From contig NZ_SRLE01000006.1 in the NCBI RefSeq assembly GCF_004745945.1, positions 372,001 to 436,000 on the forward strand: 64,000 nt of DNA, given 5' to 3'. This DNA comes from Mangrovimicrobium sediminis. GTDB taxonomy: Bacteria > Pseudomonadota > Gammaproteobacteria > Pseudomonadales > Halieaceae. Numbering within the stretch: the stretch's first letter is position 1; each line of letters starts with the position of its first letter. The notes under the pieces were generated by a model. That model had not been told where the DNA came from. It did no database searches and was given only the letters and a program-made list of their open reading frames with translations. Position numbers and translations under genes: made by a program. Of this stretch, positions 44,571-53,941 are shown piece after piece.

Positions 44571-44664
44571 AAATGTCCGGGGCGCACTGCTCACTGGCGC
44601 GCCGGAATCGCACCCGGCGCGGGAATCAGCTGCAGATGGTAGCGGCAGTGCGCGGTCGCGTACA

Positions 44665-44700
44665 GGGCAGCGCCCGGGGGGTCCTCCCCGGGCGCTGCCC
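44665..44700 (-). terminator. Very stable GC hairpin after the octaheme cytochrome gene
   Basis: Fifteen perfect pairs (GGGCAGCGCCCGGGG with CCCCGGGCGCTGCCC) and a six-base loop start three bases past the cytochrome stop on the reverse strand. No T-tract follows, so it may stabilise the 3' end or pause RNA polymerase. Confidence 0.55.
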
Positions 44701-44703
44701 GAG

Positions 44704-46014
44704 CTACTCGACCGAACCGCTGGCGAGGCGCGCGGCGTGGATCTGCTGCAGCTTGTACAGGTCCTGCTGCAGTTCGAAGAAACCGTGCCAGTGGGCGTAG
44801 TCCGGCGCGCCCATCATCGCGCCCTGGCGCGCCCGTCGGCCCTCGTGGTGCCACAGGTAGTAGTAGGTGATCTGGAATTCATCCGCCCAGGGGTTGTCCT
44901 TGAGCAGGTTTTTCGCGCGCAATTCTTCCAGCATCGCCGTCGCCGGGGCGTAGTAGGCCTCGTTGTACAGCTTCACGGCCTTGTCGCCCTGGGCGAAAAA
45001 GTTGTCCGTGTGGCGCTGGGTGTGGCAGTTGTTGCAGACCATTTTCATTTTCTCCCGGCCGGCGGGGCCGTCGCCGAGCAGCGGGCTGAGCACGTCGTCG
45101 GAACCACGCACATCGGATTTTTTCGCCCACAGGTTCCAGTACAGTCGCTCGGAGATGTTGTGGGTGACGCTCAGTTCGCCGATGCCGCTCATGTGGCAGG
45201 TGGCGCAGGTCGGGCCGCGATAGTCGCCGGGCTCCCAGGCGTCGGGGGCGGTGTCGAAGGTCCACTCGTCGCCCTCGGTGTTGTACACGTGGCCGTGCTT
45301 GGAGTTTTCGAAGATCTCGATATTGGGATGGTCCGGTCCCAGGTGGCAGGAGGCGCAGGCGTGGGGTTTGCGCGCCTCTGCGATAGAGAACTTATGCCGG
45401 CTGTGGCACGCGGTACAACTGCCGGTGCTGCCATCCGGGTAGATATTGCCCATGCCGTTGTTGGGCCAGGTCTCAGGTGTTGGCCGGTTGTCCTCGTCCA
45501 GCTTGATCTCGGTGCCGTGGCACTGCATGCAGCCGGTTTCCGAAGGCGCACCGGATAGCTCCGGGTGGCTCTGCCCCTCGTGCACCCGGGTGAGCGCGTG
45601 CAGGCTGTCCTTGGGGATAATCTGGCGGTAGGCGCGGAAGTGGCCAGAGGCGTCGAACTGGGCTTTCGCATCGATATGGCAGCGGCCGCAGACCGCGGGG
45701 GAGACCAGCGCCGAAACGAACACCGGGGTGTCGCTGACATTGGCGTGACGCGCGGCGTGCGGGGCATCTTCCGGCACCGCATGGCAGTCGATACAGGACA
45801 CCCCGGCATGGGCGTGGCGGCTGTCCGCCCAGTCGCTCACCTGCCCGGGTGACACCTGCTGGTGGCAGGTGAGACAGGCCTTGCCCTCGGCGCTGAGTTC
45901 GCGGTCGATACGCAGGGTCTTGGCCGCAGCCAGGCCGATGCCGTCCTGGGCGATGCCCGCCGGGACAATGGCCAGCACAGCGGCGCAGACCACTGCTTTA
46001 ATCAGACGCTTCAT
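44704..46014 (-). CDS. Octaheme c-type cytochrome of the hydroxylamine oxidoreductase family
   Basis: This 436-aa periplasmic cytochrome has a signal peptide (VVCAAVLAIVPAGIA) and eight CxxCH heme sites: CLTCH, CIDCH, CGRCH, CMQCH, CTACH, CASCH, CATCH and CNNCH. The C-terminal WHHEGRRARQGAMMG and PDYAHWHGFFEL segment is diagnostic of the HAO family. Outside nitrifiers such enzymes often reduce nitrite, hydroxylamine or other nitrogen compounds. The gene overlaps the upstream NapC/NrfH-type gene by four bases (46011-46014), like the haoC-haoA pair of Campylobacterota. Direction of catalysis cannot be read from sequence; no tail helix for membrane anchoring is seen. Confidence 0.9.
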   Translation of the reverse strand: MKRLIKAVVCAAVLAIVPAGIAQDGIGLAAAKTLRIDRELSAEGKACLTCHQQVSPGQVSDWADSRHAHAGVSCIDCHAVPEDAPHAARHANVSDTPVFVSALVSPAVCGRCHIDAKAQFDASGHFRAYRQIIPKDSLHALTRVHEGQSHPELSGAPSETGCMQCHGTEIKLDEDNRPTPETWPNNGMGNIYPDGSTGSCTACHSRHKFSIAEARKPHACASCHLGPDHPNIEIFENSKHGHVYNTEGDEWTFDTAPDAWEPGDYRGPTCATCHMSGIGELSVTHNISERLYWNLWAKKSDVRGSDDVLSPLLGDGPAGREKMKMVCNNCHTQRHTDNFFAQGDKAVKLYNEAYYAPATAMLEELRAKNLLKDNPWADEFQITYYYLWHHEGRRARQGAMMGAPDYAHWHGFFELQQDLYKLQQIHAARLASGSVE

Positions 46015-46565
46015 TCGCTTTCCCCCTCGTTTTGCTGCCAGCCCATGGCCTCGAGATGATAGCCGAGCCGCTTGTGCCCGACGTGTTCGTGGCACTCGAC
46101 ACAGCTGTAGTCGTCCGGCTCCGCGAAATAGCGCCGGTGCGAGCGGAACGCCCGGCGATTGCCCTCGGAGGTTTCCTGCAGGTACTTGTGGCAGCTCAGG
46201 CAGCCGGAATCGTAGACGTATTCGGCGCGGCGTTCGCGATTGCCGTGCCAGTCGATGTCGTGCGGGTCCTTGAGCAGTTCCATGGTCGGGTCGACCACGC
46301 CGTGCACACCTTTCACCCACAGATACGCGAGCGCGTTGTCCTGCGGGATGTGGCACTGGGAACAGGTGGCGCGCCAGCCGGCAGGATTGGCGCCGCCGTG
46401 GATGTCCTCGCGGTAGGAGGCACTGATCGGCGCGTGGGAGTGACAGGCGCTACAGAATTCATCATCGCCGGTGGCGTGGATGACGGTATCCACCAGCGCC
46501 CAGCTGGCGGCGACACCCACGCCCAGGCCAAACAGTACGAGACAGGCGACTAGCAATTTCTTCAT
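46011..46565 (-). CDS. NapC/NrfH-type tetraheme cytochrome, partner of the octaheme enzyme
   Basis: This 184-aa membrane-anchored cytochrome has one N-terminal helix (LVACLVLFGLGVGVAASWAL) and four CxxCH sites (CSACH, CSQCH, CLSCH, CVECH). The family oxidises quinol in the inner membrane and passes electrons to a periplasmic enzyme, here most likely the octaheme cytochrome whose start overlaps its stop. ATG 46565 begins directly before the helix. It is divergent from the UbiA gene, with a 181-bp control region. Confidence 0.9.
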   Translation of the reverse strand: MKKLLVACLVLFGLGVGVAASWALVDTVIHATGDDEFCSACHSHAPISASYREDIHGGANPAGWRATCSQCHIPQDNALAYLWVKGVHGVVDPTMELLKDPHDIDWHGNRERRAEYVYDSGCLSCHKYLQETSEGNRRAFRSHRRYFAEPDDYSCVECHEHVGHKRLGYHLEAMGWQQNEGESE

Positions 46566-46746
46566 GGTGTTATCCGGAGTGGACCAGCTACCCGCATGAT
46601 CGACCCATCCCCGCTGCAGGTCCGTTATTCTTTCTACACAGCCTAGCAAAGATCTGTGACAGCACAACGCAGTGGAGCGCCCCTTCACCCGGGCGCGCAA
46701 AAAAAGCTAGACTGAAAGCCCGCGATTACCGGACTCCCTCACGCGT

Positions 46747-47739
46747 ATGGTCGATCTCAAGATCTGGGCCCAGGCACTGGACCGCATGCCCAAGCTCAGC
46801 CACGCCGAGTGGCAGCAACTGGACCCGGTGGCGCGCTGGCTCATCGCCTGCCGCGCCTCGGTACTGTTCATGACCTTCACCGCCGCGGCGCTGGGCGGCC
46901 TGCTGGCCTGGCGTGCCGGCGCGTTCCAGCTGGACCTGTGGCTGGCGACGGTGATCGGCCTGGTCTTCGCCCACGCGACCAACAACCTGCTCAACGACTA
47001 CACGGATTCGCGCCGCGGCATCGACCGCGATAACTACTACCGCAACCAGTACGGCGTGCATGTGCTGGAGGACGGCCTGATGTCCGGCCCCGACTTCTGG
47101 CGTTACGTGGGCGTCACCGCGGGCATCGCCCTGCTGCTCGGCGGCTGGCTGGTGGTGCAGCGCAGCGGCCTCACCCTGGACCTGATGCTGGCCGGGGCCT
47201 TCTTCGTTCTTTTTTATACCTGGCCGTTGAAATACTACGGACTGGGCGAACCCGCGGTGCTGCTGGTGTGGGGGCCGCTGATGGTGGGCGGCACCTACTA
47301 TGTGCTGGTCGGGCAGTGGAGCTGGGACGTGACCTGGCTGAGCCTGGTGTTCGCGCTCGGCCCCACCACGGTGATCTTCGGCAAGCACACGGACAAGCTC
47401 GAGGCCGACCGCGCCAAGGGCGTGCACACCCTGCCGGTGATGATCGGCGAGCGCGCGGCCCGCGCCAGCATCGCCGCCATGCTCATCGCCCAATACCTGT
47501 TGTGTGTGGGCCTGGTGATCGCCGGGCGTTTCCAGTGGCCCCTCTTGCTCGCTCTGGGTGGCCTGGCCATGGCACCGGACCTGTTGCGCGCGCTGCGCCA
47601 GCCGAAACCCGCCGCGCCGCCGGCTGACTATGCCGCGGACGTCTGGCCGCTGTGGTTCTCCGCCTGGGCCTTTCGCCACACCCGCCGCTTCACCTCGTTT
47701 TTCCTCATTGGATTGATCCTGGACACGATTCTCGCCTGA
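46747..47739 (+). CDS. UbiA-family prenyltransferase (MenA-like)
   Basis: This 330-aa membrane enzyme carries both aspartate motifs: NLLNDYTDSRRGID (NxxxDxxxD) and GKHTDKLEADRAKG. About nine helices are predicted. The family attaches polyprenyl chains to aromatic rings in quinone, heme o or similar synthesis. Sequence flavour is closer to MenA (1,4-dihydroxy-2-naphthoate prenyltransferase) than to UbiA. Position between two quinol-oxidising cytochrome genes suggests it supplies a quinone for this chain; no other menaquinone gene is in the window. Confidence 0.88.
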   Translation: MVDLKIWAQALDRMPKLSHAEWQQLDPVARWLIACRASVLFMTFTAAALGGLLAWRAGAFQLDLWLATVIGLVFAHATNNLLNDYTDSRRGIDRDNYYRNQYGVHVLEDGLMSGPDFWRYVGVTAGIALLLGGWLVVQRSGLTLDLMLAGAFFVLFYTWPLKYYGLGEPAVLLVWGPLMVGGTYYVLVGQWSWDVTWLSLVFALGPTTVIFGKHTDKLEADRAKGVHTLPVMIGERAARASIAAMLIAQYLLCVGLVIAGRFQWPLLLALGGLAMAPDLLRALRQPKPAAPPADYAADVWPLWFSAWAFRHTRRFTSFFLIGLILDTILA

Positions 47740-47804
47740 TCTGCATTGGCAAATCGCAACCTTCTGCCTCATACTGAAAAGACATCAGGGGTGATGGGGT
47801 TATT

Positions 47805-48368
47805 ATGTCCGAAGATCCAGGGAAAGGCGGGTGGCGGCGGTTGTTCCGACCCTCCACACGTTGGTCTATAGCCAGCCTGCTGGCGCTGGGCATCGTCATC
47901 GGCATCGCCGGCCTGCTCACCTTCGATACCGTCCTCCACGCCACCAGCACCGACGAGTTCTGCACCAGTTGCCACGAGATGCAGATTCCCCTGGCGCAGC
48001 TGCAGGAAACCGTTCACTACACCAATCACAGCGGCGTCAGCGCCGGTTGTGCGGACTGCCACGTTCCCCGCGAATTCATTCCCAAGATGGTGCGCAAGGT
48101 GCAGGCCGCACGCGAAGTCTGGGGTTCGATCACCGGCGTCATCGATACACCGGAGAAATACGCCGCTCACCTGGAAGAAATGAAAGCGCGCGAGATCGCA
48201 CGCCTGCAGGCGAACGATTCCCAGGAGTGCCGCAACTGCCACACTGCCGAGCGCATGACCTCTATCGCCGGCGAGGAGCCCAAGCGCTTCCACCGCGCCC
48301 TGGCGTCGGGACGCCGCACCTGTATCGACTGCCATGACGGCATCGCCCACCCGGGCCAGGAGGGCTGA
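47805..48368 (+). CDS. CymA-like tetraheme quinol dehydrogenase (NapC/NirT family)
   Basis: This 187-aa protein has an N-terminal membrane helix (about residues 21-42) and four CxxCH sites (CTSCH, CADCH, CRNCH, CIDCH) spaced as in NapC/NirT/CymA. It would oxidise quinol and pass electrons to periplasmic carriers. It lies one base before the mtrA ATG with GGAGGG in its end, so it opens the mtrAB(C) operon. That context makes the CymA role, feeding MtrA, the best reading. Confidence 0.92.
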   Translation: MSEDPGKGGWRRLFRPSTRWSIASLLALGIVIGIAGLLTFDTVLHATSTDEFCTSCHEMQIPLAQLQETVHYTNHSGVSAGCADCHVPREFIPKMVRKVQAAREVWGSITGVIDTPEKYAAHLEEMKAREIARLQANDSQECRNCHTAERMTSIAGEEPKRFHRALASGRRTCIDCHDGIAHPGQEG

Positions 48369-48369
48369 A

Positions 48370-49266
48370 ATGCGGGCACGGCTCCTGGTAAAAGCCACTC
48401 GCTGCCTGCAGGCCCTGGCACTGCTGGCGCTGTTCGGCGCGGGTTCGGCCACCGCCGAGGACGGCCCCGGCTGCCTCGATTGCCACTCCCCCGAACCGGA
48501 TTCACCGGTGCACGCGATCTACGACAACGTCCACGGCACGCTCGAGGGCGGCGGCGCCAACGCCTGTACCGCCTGCCACGGCGCTTCCGAGGTGCACGAC
48601 CGCCGCGGCAAGCGCGCCGCGCCGGATGTCAGCTTCGGCCCGCGCTGGCCCGCGGACCTCGAAACCCGCAACGGCGCCTGTGTCAGCTGCCATGCCAGCG
48701 GCGACCAGCTGCTGTGGACCGGCAGCGCGCACCAGCAGGAGGACATGGCCTGTACCGACTGCCACACCCTGCACCGTGCCAGCGACCCGATCCTCGATGA
48801 CCGCCAGGCCACGGCCTTCTGCGGCGAGTGCCACAGCCAGGTGCGCGGCGAACTGCGCCTGCCCTCGCACCACCCCATCGCCGAGGGCGAGCTGGCCTGC
48901 GGCGACTGCCACAACCCGCACGGCAGCGCCGGCGATGCGGCCCTGCGTGAAACATCCATCAACGACAACTGCCTGGGCTGCCACCAGGAAAAACGCGGCC
49001 CCTTCCTGTGGGAGCACGAACCGGTGAGCGAAGACTGCAGCCTGTGTCACCGCAGCCACGGCTCGGTGCACGACCGCCTGCTGGTAGCCCGCGGACCGGC
49101 GCTGTGCCAGCAGTGCCACTCCGCAGCCTTCCACCCCAGCGTGCCCTACGGCGGCGAGAGCCTGGGCGGGAACAGTGGCGCCTACGTGGTGGGCAAGGAC
49201 TGCCTTAACTGCCATGGCCAGGTACACGGTTCCAACCACCCGTCCGGGGCGAGGCTGACCCGATGA
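48370..49266 (+). CDS. mtrA: MtrA/DmsE-family decaheme cytochrome
   Basis: This 298-aa periplasmic protein has a signal peptide (LQALALLALFGAGSATA) and ten CxxCH sites from CLDCH to CLNCH, the count and length typical of MtrA, DmsE and PioA. In the Mtr complex it sits inside the MtrB barrel as a heme wire across the outer membrane. ATG 48370 has CCAGGAGG upstream. Its stop overlaps the mtrB start by four bases. A DmsE-like role in extracellular DMSO reduction is the alternative, but no dmsAB is in the window. Confidence 0.93.
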   Translation: MRARLLVKATRCLQALALLALFGAGSATAEDGPGCLDCHSPEPDSPVHAIYDNVHGTLEGGGANACTACHGASEVHDRRGKRAAPDVSFGPRWPADLETRNGACVSCHASGDQLLWTGSAHQQEDMACTDCHTLHRASDPILDDRQATAFCGECHSQVRGELRLPSHHPIAEGELACGDCHNPHGSAGDAALRETSINDNCLGCHQEKRGPFLWEHEPVSEDCSLCHRSHGSVHDRLLVARGPALCQQCHSAAFHPSVPYGGESLGGNSGAYVVGKDCLNCHGQVHGSNHPSGARLTR

Positions 49267-51518
49267 ACCGCGCCGACTGCCTGCGCCCCCTGCTCGCCGG
49301 CCTGCTCGTCGCGGGCGGCGCCTTGGCCGCGGATGACAAGACTGAAGAACAGGCGCAGGCCGACGCGCAGTACCAGCCGCTGGTACCCGCCGGCCCTGCG
49401 GCCGACCCGCGCTGGAGCGACAACAGCACGGGCACGGTGCAACTGGGCGCCGGCTACACCAGCGACGACAATTTCATGTTTGGCCAGTACAACGGCCTGC
49501 ACAACGACGGCGCCTCATTGATCGGCAACCTGCGCTGGCGCAGCGCCGCCGGCGGCGACAGCTGGTGGCGCGCCAGCGTCGATGATCTCGGCCTGGAAAC
49601 CCGCGAGGGTGAATTCACCTGGGGTATGGCGGACAAGCTGCGCCTGGAGCTCGGCTTCGATTCCAGCCTGCAGGTGCGCAACGACAGCGGCATGACCCCG
49701 TTCCGCGGCGGCAGCACCCTGCGCCTGCCCGACAACTGGAGCGGCGGTGCCAGCACCGGCGACTGGGCTACGCTGGGCGACGCCCTGCACCGCTTCGACC
49801 GGGAGCTGGCCCGCGACAAACTCAGCGCCAGCATCAGCGCAGCGCTCAATGAGCAGTGGCGGCTGAACGCCTCGCTGTCCCACGAGGTCAAGCAGGGTAC
49901 CGGCGACATCGGCGGGGCGTTCTATATCGACGCCGCCGATGGCGATGCCGCCCTGCTGCCCCTGGATGTCGACTACCGCACTACCGAAGCTGAAATCGGC
50001 CTGAGCTACAGCGGCTCCCGCCTGCACCTGGATGGCCGCCTCGATTACTCCGGCTTCGACAACAGCGACGACGCCCTGTACTGGGACAACCCCTACAACA
50101 CCAGCGCCGGCCCCGGCGGTATCGCCCTGGCGCCGGACAACGAGCAGTACCGCGGTCGCCTCACCGGGCAGTTCATCCTCACCCCCGAGGCGCGCCTGCA
50201 ATTCGACGGCAGCTATGCGCTGGCCTCACAGGACCAGGACTACCTGGACTGGAGCGCCAATCCCGGCGTGTTGATCGTCGAGGACCTGCCGCGCAACAGC
50301 TACGACGGCGAGGTGGCCATCGGCACCTTCAACGGCAAGCTGCTGCTGCGCCCGCTGCCGAGGTTCGAGATCGAGGCGTTCTACCGCGCCCGCGAACGCG
50401 ACTACGACGCACCGCGCGACGGCTACCGCTACCCGCGCGGCGACAGCGCGAACCAGCCGGCCAGCGCACTGTCGGTCTACAACACCGCCTACGACTACCA
50501 CTCGCACAGCGGCGGGGCCGAGTTCGCCTACCGCCTGCCCCTGCGCAGCCGCCTGAGTTTCGAGTACGAATACGAGGTGGTGCGCCGCGACAACGTCGCC
50601 GTGCGCGAGACCGAGGAAGACCGTTACACCCTGGCCTACCGCATCCAGCCCTGGCGCAATTTCACCGCCCGGCTCGAGGCGGAGTACGCCGACCGCAGCG
50701 CCAGCCGCTATCGCTGGGACCAGCGCTACTACGCCCTGCTCGACGTCGAGTTGATCAACGCCACGCCGGACAACCAGCGCTACATCAACCATCCTGCGTT
50801 CAGCCAGTACTACCTGTCCAACCGCGAACAGTGGGCCGGCAAGCTGGACCTCACCTGGCTGCCCGCGGACACCTGGAACCTCAACCTCAACCTGTCCTGG
50901 CGCGACGACGACTACGGCGCCAGCGACCTCGGCGTCACCGAGAGCGAATGGGCCCGCGCCTATGCCAGCGCGAGTTGGACGCCCTCCGCGGACCTGTCCC
51001 TGAGCATTTACGCCGGCGCCGACAGCTTCGAGTCCGACCAGGACGGCCGCGCCTTCCGCGGCGGTGCGGAGAAGAACGCCTTCGAGATCTACCCGCCCCT
51101 GCCGCAGGCCTCCGACCCCAGCCGCGACTGGTCGCTGGCCGCCACCGACACCAGCCTGACCCTGGGCGCCAACCTGCAGTGGCAGGTGAGCGAAGCGCTG
51201 GCTCTGCAGGCGGATTACAACTATGTGGACACCGAGGGTGAACAGGACCTCGCCGACGCCGGCGCCGCGGACCTCGCGCCGGAGGACTTCCCGGCGGTGG
51301 AGACGCGCCTGCATCACTTCGAGGCGGCGGCGACCTGGCAGGTCAATGCCCGGCTCGCACTGCGCCTCGACTACCAGTACTACGACTACGACAGCAACGA
51401 CTGGTCACTGCGCAATGTCAGCGTGACCAGCCTGGATAACGTACTGACGCTGGGTGCGCAGAACCCGGACGAGGAGATTCACTACCTGGGGGCCTCGGCG
51501 ATCTACCGCTGGGAGTAA
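49263..51518 (+). CDS. mtrB: MtrB/PioB-family outer-membrane beta barrel
   Basis: This 751-aa protein has a signal peptide (PLLAGLLVAGGALA) and a long series of amphipathic strands rich in Tyr, Asp and Trp, ending in SAIYRW plus Glu. Length matches MtrB/PioB, which form a 26-28-strand barrel that sheathes the decaheme wire. The CxxC found near the N-terminus of Shewanella MtrB is not visible here. It overlaps mtrA by ATGA and is followed after 23 bp by the mtrC-like gene. Confidence 0.92.
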   Translation: MNRADCLRPLLAGLLVAGGALAADDKTEEQAQADAQYQPLVPAGPAADPRWSDNSTGTVQLGAGYTSDDNFMFGQYNGLHNDGASLIGNLRWRSAAGGDSWWRASVDDLGLETREGEFTWGMADKLRLELGFDSSLQVRNDSGMTPFRGGSTLRLPDNWSGGASTGDWATLGDALHRFDRELARDKLSASISAALNEQWRLNASLSHEVKQGTGDIGGAFYIDAADGDAALLPLDVDYRTTEAEIGLSYSGSRLHLDGRLDYSGFDNSDDALYWDNPYNTSAGPGGIALAPDNEQYRGRLTGQFILTPEARLQFDGSYALASQDQDYLDWSANPGVLIVEDLPRNSYDGEVAIGTFNGKLLLRPLPRFEIEAFYRARERDYDAPRDGYRYPRGDSANQPASALSVYNTAYDYHSHSGGAEFAYRLPLRSRLSFEYEYEVVRRDNVAVRETEEDRYTLAYRIQPWRNFTARLEAEYADRSASRYRWDQRYYALLDVELINATPDNQRYINHPAFSQYYLSNREQWAGKLDLTWLPADTWNLNLNLSWRDDDYGASDLGVTESEWARAYASASWTPSADLSLSIYAGADSFESDQDGRAFRGGAEKNAFEIYPPLPQASDPSRDWSLAATDTSLTLGANLQWQVSEALALQADYNYVDTEGEQDLADAGAADLAPEDFPAVETRLHHFEAAATWQVNARLALRLDYQYYDYDSNDWSLRNVSVTSLDNVLTLGAQNPDEEIHYLGASAIYRWE

Positions 51519-51541
51519 GGCCCGGGAGGGGGAGAAGAACA

Positions 51542-53827
51542 ATGGCGACATCGATGCGAATCTGGATCATTGCGGGGCTCACCGCGCTACTGGTGGCCTG
51601 TGGCGGCGGTGGCGGCGGCGACCGCGCCGCCGGCGTCGAACCCGGCCCGCCGGCCCCCGCCCCGGTGGACCCGCCGCCGCCAGTGCAGCCGCAGCCCAAC
51701 CCGGCGCCCTACGCAGAAGCCACGGAACTGCTGGCAGCCATCACCGGCGCCAGCATCGACGGTGCGGGCATCGCCAGCGTCGAGTTCCAGCTCACCGATG
51801 GCAGGGGTACGGCAATCACCGACCTCACCATCGACAACGTGCGCTTTGTCATCGCCAAGCTGCAGACCAGCCCGCTGGGCAACCTCACCGGCAGCTGGCA
51901 GTCCTATATCAACGCCATCGAGAGCGCCGGCAGCGTCGGCCCGGGTACCGAGGATAAACTCCAGGCCACTTACGAACGCAACGCGGACGGCTTGGTCAAC
52001 CACGGCGACGGCACCTATACCTACACCTTCGCCCAGAGCGTCAGCGACCTGCCCGCCGAAATCCTGGCGCAGGCAGAGACCGAAGGCCTGGACCTGTCCT
52101 TCGACCCCGCCCTGACCCACCGCGTCGCGATCCAGTTCGACGGCAACCCGTTCACCACGGCCAACCCGCACCGCGACTGGGTACCGGCCAGCGGCGCCAC
52201 CAGCGGCATCTTCAGCATGGATATCGCCGCCACCGCCAACTGCAACCGCTGCCACGACCCGCTGGGCATCCACGGCGGCAACCGCCGCGAAATCCAGTAC
52301 TGCGTGACCTGCCACAACCCCGGCAGCACCGACGCCAACAGCGGCAACACCGTGGACCTCAAGGTGATGATCCACAAGATTCACCGCGGCGCTTCCCTGC
52401 CCAGCGTGCAGGCCGGCGGCGAGTACGTTATCTGGGGCTTCCGCGACAGCGCCCACGACTACTCCAACCTGCACTACCCGCAGGACATCCGCAATTGCGT
52501 CAACTGCCACGCCGGCACCCAGACCGGCGCCGGACTCGAGGACACCCTGCAGCTCACTTCCCAGGGCGACAACTGGGCCAACGTGCCCTCCGCCGCGGCC
52601 TGCGGCAGCTGCCACGATGGGGTCAGTGACGACGGTTTCGATGCGCCGGCCCACATCGCCGGCAGGGACGAGAGCCAGTGCGCCAGCTGTCACTCCGCCG
52701 GCGGCGTCGCCGGCAGTATCGCCGACAGCCACCGCAACCTGGTGGCCGAGGCCAGCGCGCGCTTCCAGCCGAGCATCACCTCGGTGGACAGCAGCATGCC
52801 CGGGCAGATGCCGGTCATCGGCTTCACCATCACCGACCCGCAGACCGGCGAGGCCTACGACCTGCTGAGCGACCCGGTCTTTACCGGCGCCTCGGTCAAC
52901 GTGCGCGTGGCCTGGGATACCGACGACTACAACAACACCGGCAACGGTGAGGAAGACGCCAGCTCCGTCGCCACCAGCGCCTTCACCGCCATGCCCGCCG
53001 GCGACGACAGCTACAGCCTGGTCATGGAACAGTCACTGCCCGACGGCAGCGAGGCGCCCTTCGTGCCCGCCAGCGGCAGCGGCGTGGCCGTTATCGAGGG
53101 CCGCCTGTCGATGGCGGTGAGCGACGAGGAGATCGCAGTGACCGTGCCCCTGCCCAACACGCACATGTTCTTCTCCATCGACGAGGCGGACGGCTCGCCG
53201 AGCCCGCGCCGCCAGTCCGTAGAACTGGACAACTGCCTGGCCTGCCACGGCAGCCTGTCGATCCACGGTGGCAACCGCACCGACGATCTCGACAACTGCG
53301 TGACCTGCCACAACCCGCGCAACACCGACCGCGAGGTACGCGGGATCGCCGCCAGCCCGCCCACCGATGGCAAGGACGAAGAGTCGCTGGACTTCAAGAC
53401 CATGATCCACGGCATCCACGCCGCCGCCCTGCGCGAGAATCCGCTGGAAATCGTCGGCTTCCGCGGTTTCAACACCTACCGCTACGATACCGAGACCGTG
53501 CACTACCCGGGCGACCTGGCCAATTGCACCGCCTGCCACACCAGCGACGGCTTCACCCTGCCGCTGGCATCCAGTGTGCTCGGCTCCACGGTGGATACCG
53601 GCGAGGATCACGAGGACCCGGCCGACGACACCGTGGTCAGCCCGGCCAGCGCGGTGTGCAGCAGTTGCCACGACGACGCCACCGCCCGCTCGCACATGAG
53701 CGCCAACGGTGGCGACTTCGCCACCACCCAGGCGGCACTCGACGATGGCAGCGTGGTCGAACAGTGTTCTGTGTGTCACGGCTCGGGGAATATCGCCGAC
53801 GTCGCGGAGGTGCACAACCCGCACTGA
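51542..53827 (+). CDS. mtrC: OmcA/MtrC-family decaheme outer-membrane lipoprotein
   Basis: This 761-aa lipoprotein has the lipobox LLVACGGG followed by a glycine/proline tether, so it is anchored in the outer membrane. Ten CxxCH sites fall in two pentaheme clusters (CNRCH, CVTCH, CVNCH, CGSCH, CASCH; CLACH, CVTCH, CTACH, CSSCH, CSVCH), each preceded by a beta domain as in MtrC and OmcA. The repeated SIHGGNR / GIHGGNR near the first hemes of each cluster is family-typical. It would be the extracellular reductase that passes electrons to metals, electrodes or partners. GGGAGGGGGAG lies upstream of the ATG. Confidence 0.92.
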   Translation: MATSMRIWIIAGLTALLVACGGGGGGDRAAGVEPGPPAPAPVDPPPPVQPQPNPAPYAEATELLAAITGASIDGAGIASVEFQLTDGRGTAITDLTIDNVRFVIAKLQTSPLGNLTGSWQSYINAIESAGSVGPGTEDKLQATYERNADGLVNHGDGTYTYTFAQSVSDLPAEILAQAETEGLDLSFDPALTHRVAIQFDGNPFTTANPHRDWVPASGATSGIFSMDIAATANCNRCHDPLGIHGGNRREIQYCVTCHNPGSTDANSGNTVDLKVMIHKIHRGASLPSVQAGGEYVIWGFRDSAHDYSNLHYPQDIRNCVNCHAGTQTGAGLEDTLQLTSQGDNWANVPSAAACGSCHDGVSDDGFDAPAHIAGRDESQCASCHSAGGVAGSIADSHRNLVAEASARFQPSITSVDSSMPGQMPVIGFTITDPQTGEAYDLLSDPVFTGASVNVRVAWDTDDYNNTGNGEEDASSVATSAFTAMPAGDDSYSLVMEQSLPDGSEAPFVPASGSGVAVIEGRLSMAVSDEEIAVTVPLPNTHMFFSIDEADGSPSPRRQSVELDNCLACHGSLSIHGGNRTDDLDNCVTCHNPRNTDREVRGIAASPPTDGKDEESLDFKTMIHGIHAAALRENPLEIVGFRGFNTYRYDTETVHYPGDLANCTACHTSDGFTLPLASSVLGSTVDTGEDHEDPADDTVVSPASAVCSSCHDDATARSHMSANGGDFATTQAALDDGSVVEQCSVCHGSGNIADVAEVHNPH

Positions 53828-53941
53828 GGCCGCTCACTGGCAGCGCGGCGGCCGCCGAACCCGGCGGCTGTCGCGCAAAGTGTGGATTTCCTAAAGCCGA
53901 GCTTGGCCCTCGCCGATGTCCTACGTATATTTGGGCGTGCC

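Noticed and set aside
44704..46014. Octaheme tetrathionate reductase or sulfite reductase MccA
   Set aside because: All eight sites are plain CxxCH with no CxxCK or expanded heme motif, and the C-terminal GRRARQGAMMG segment is HAO-like.
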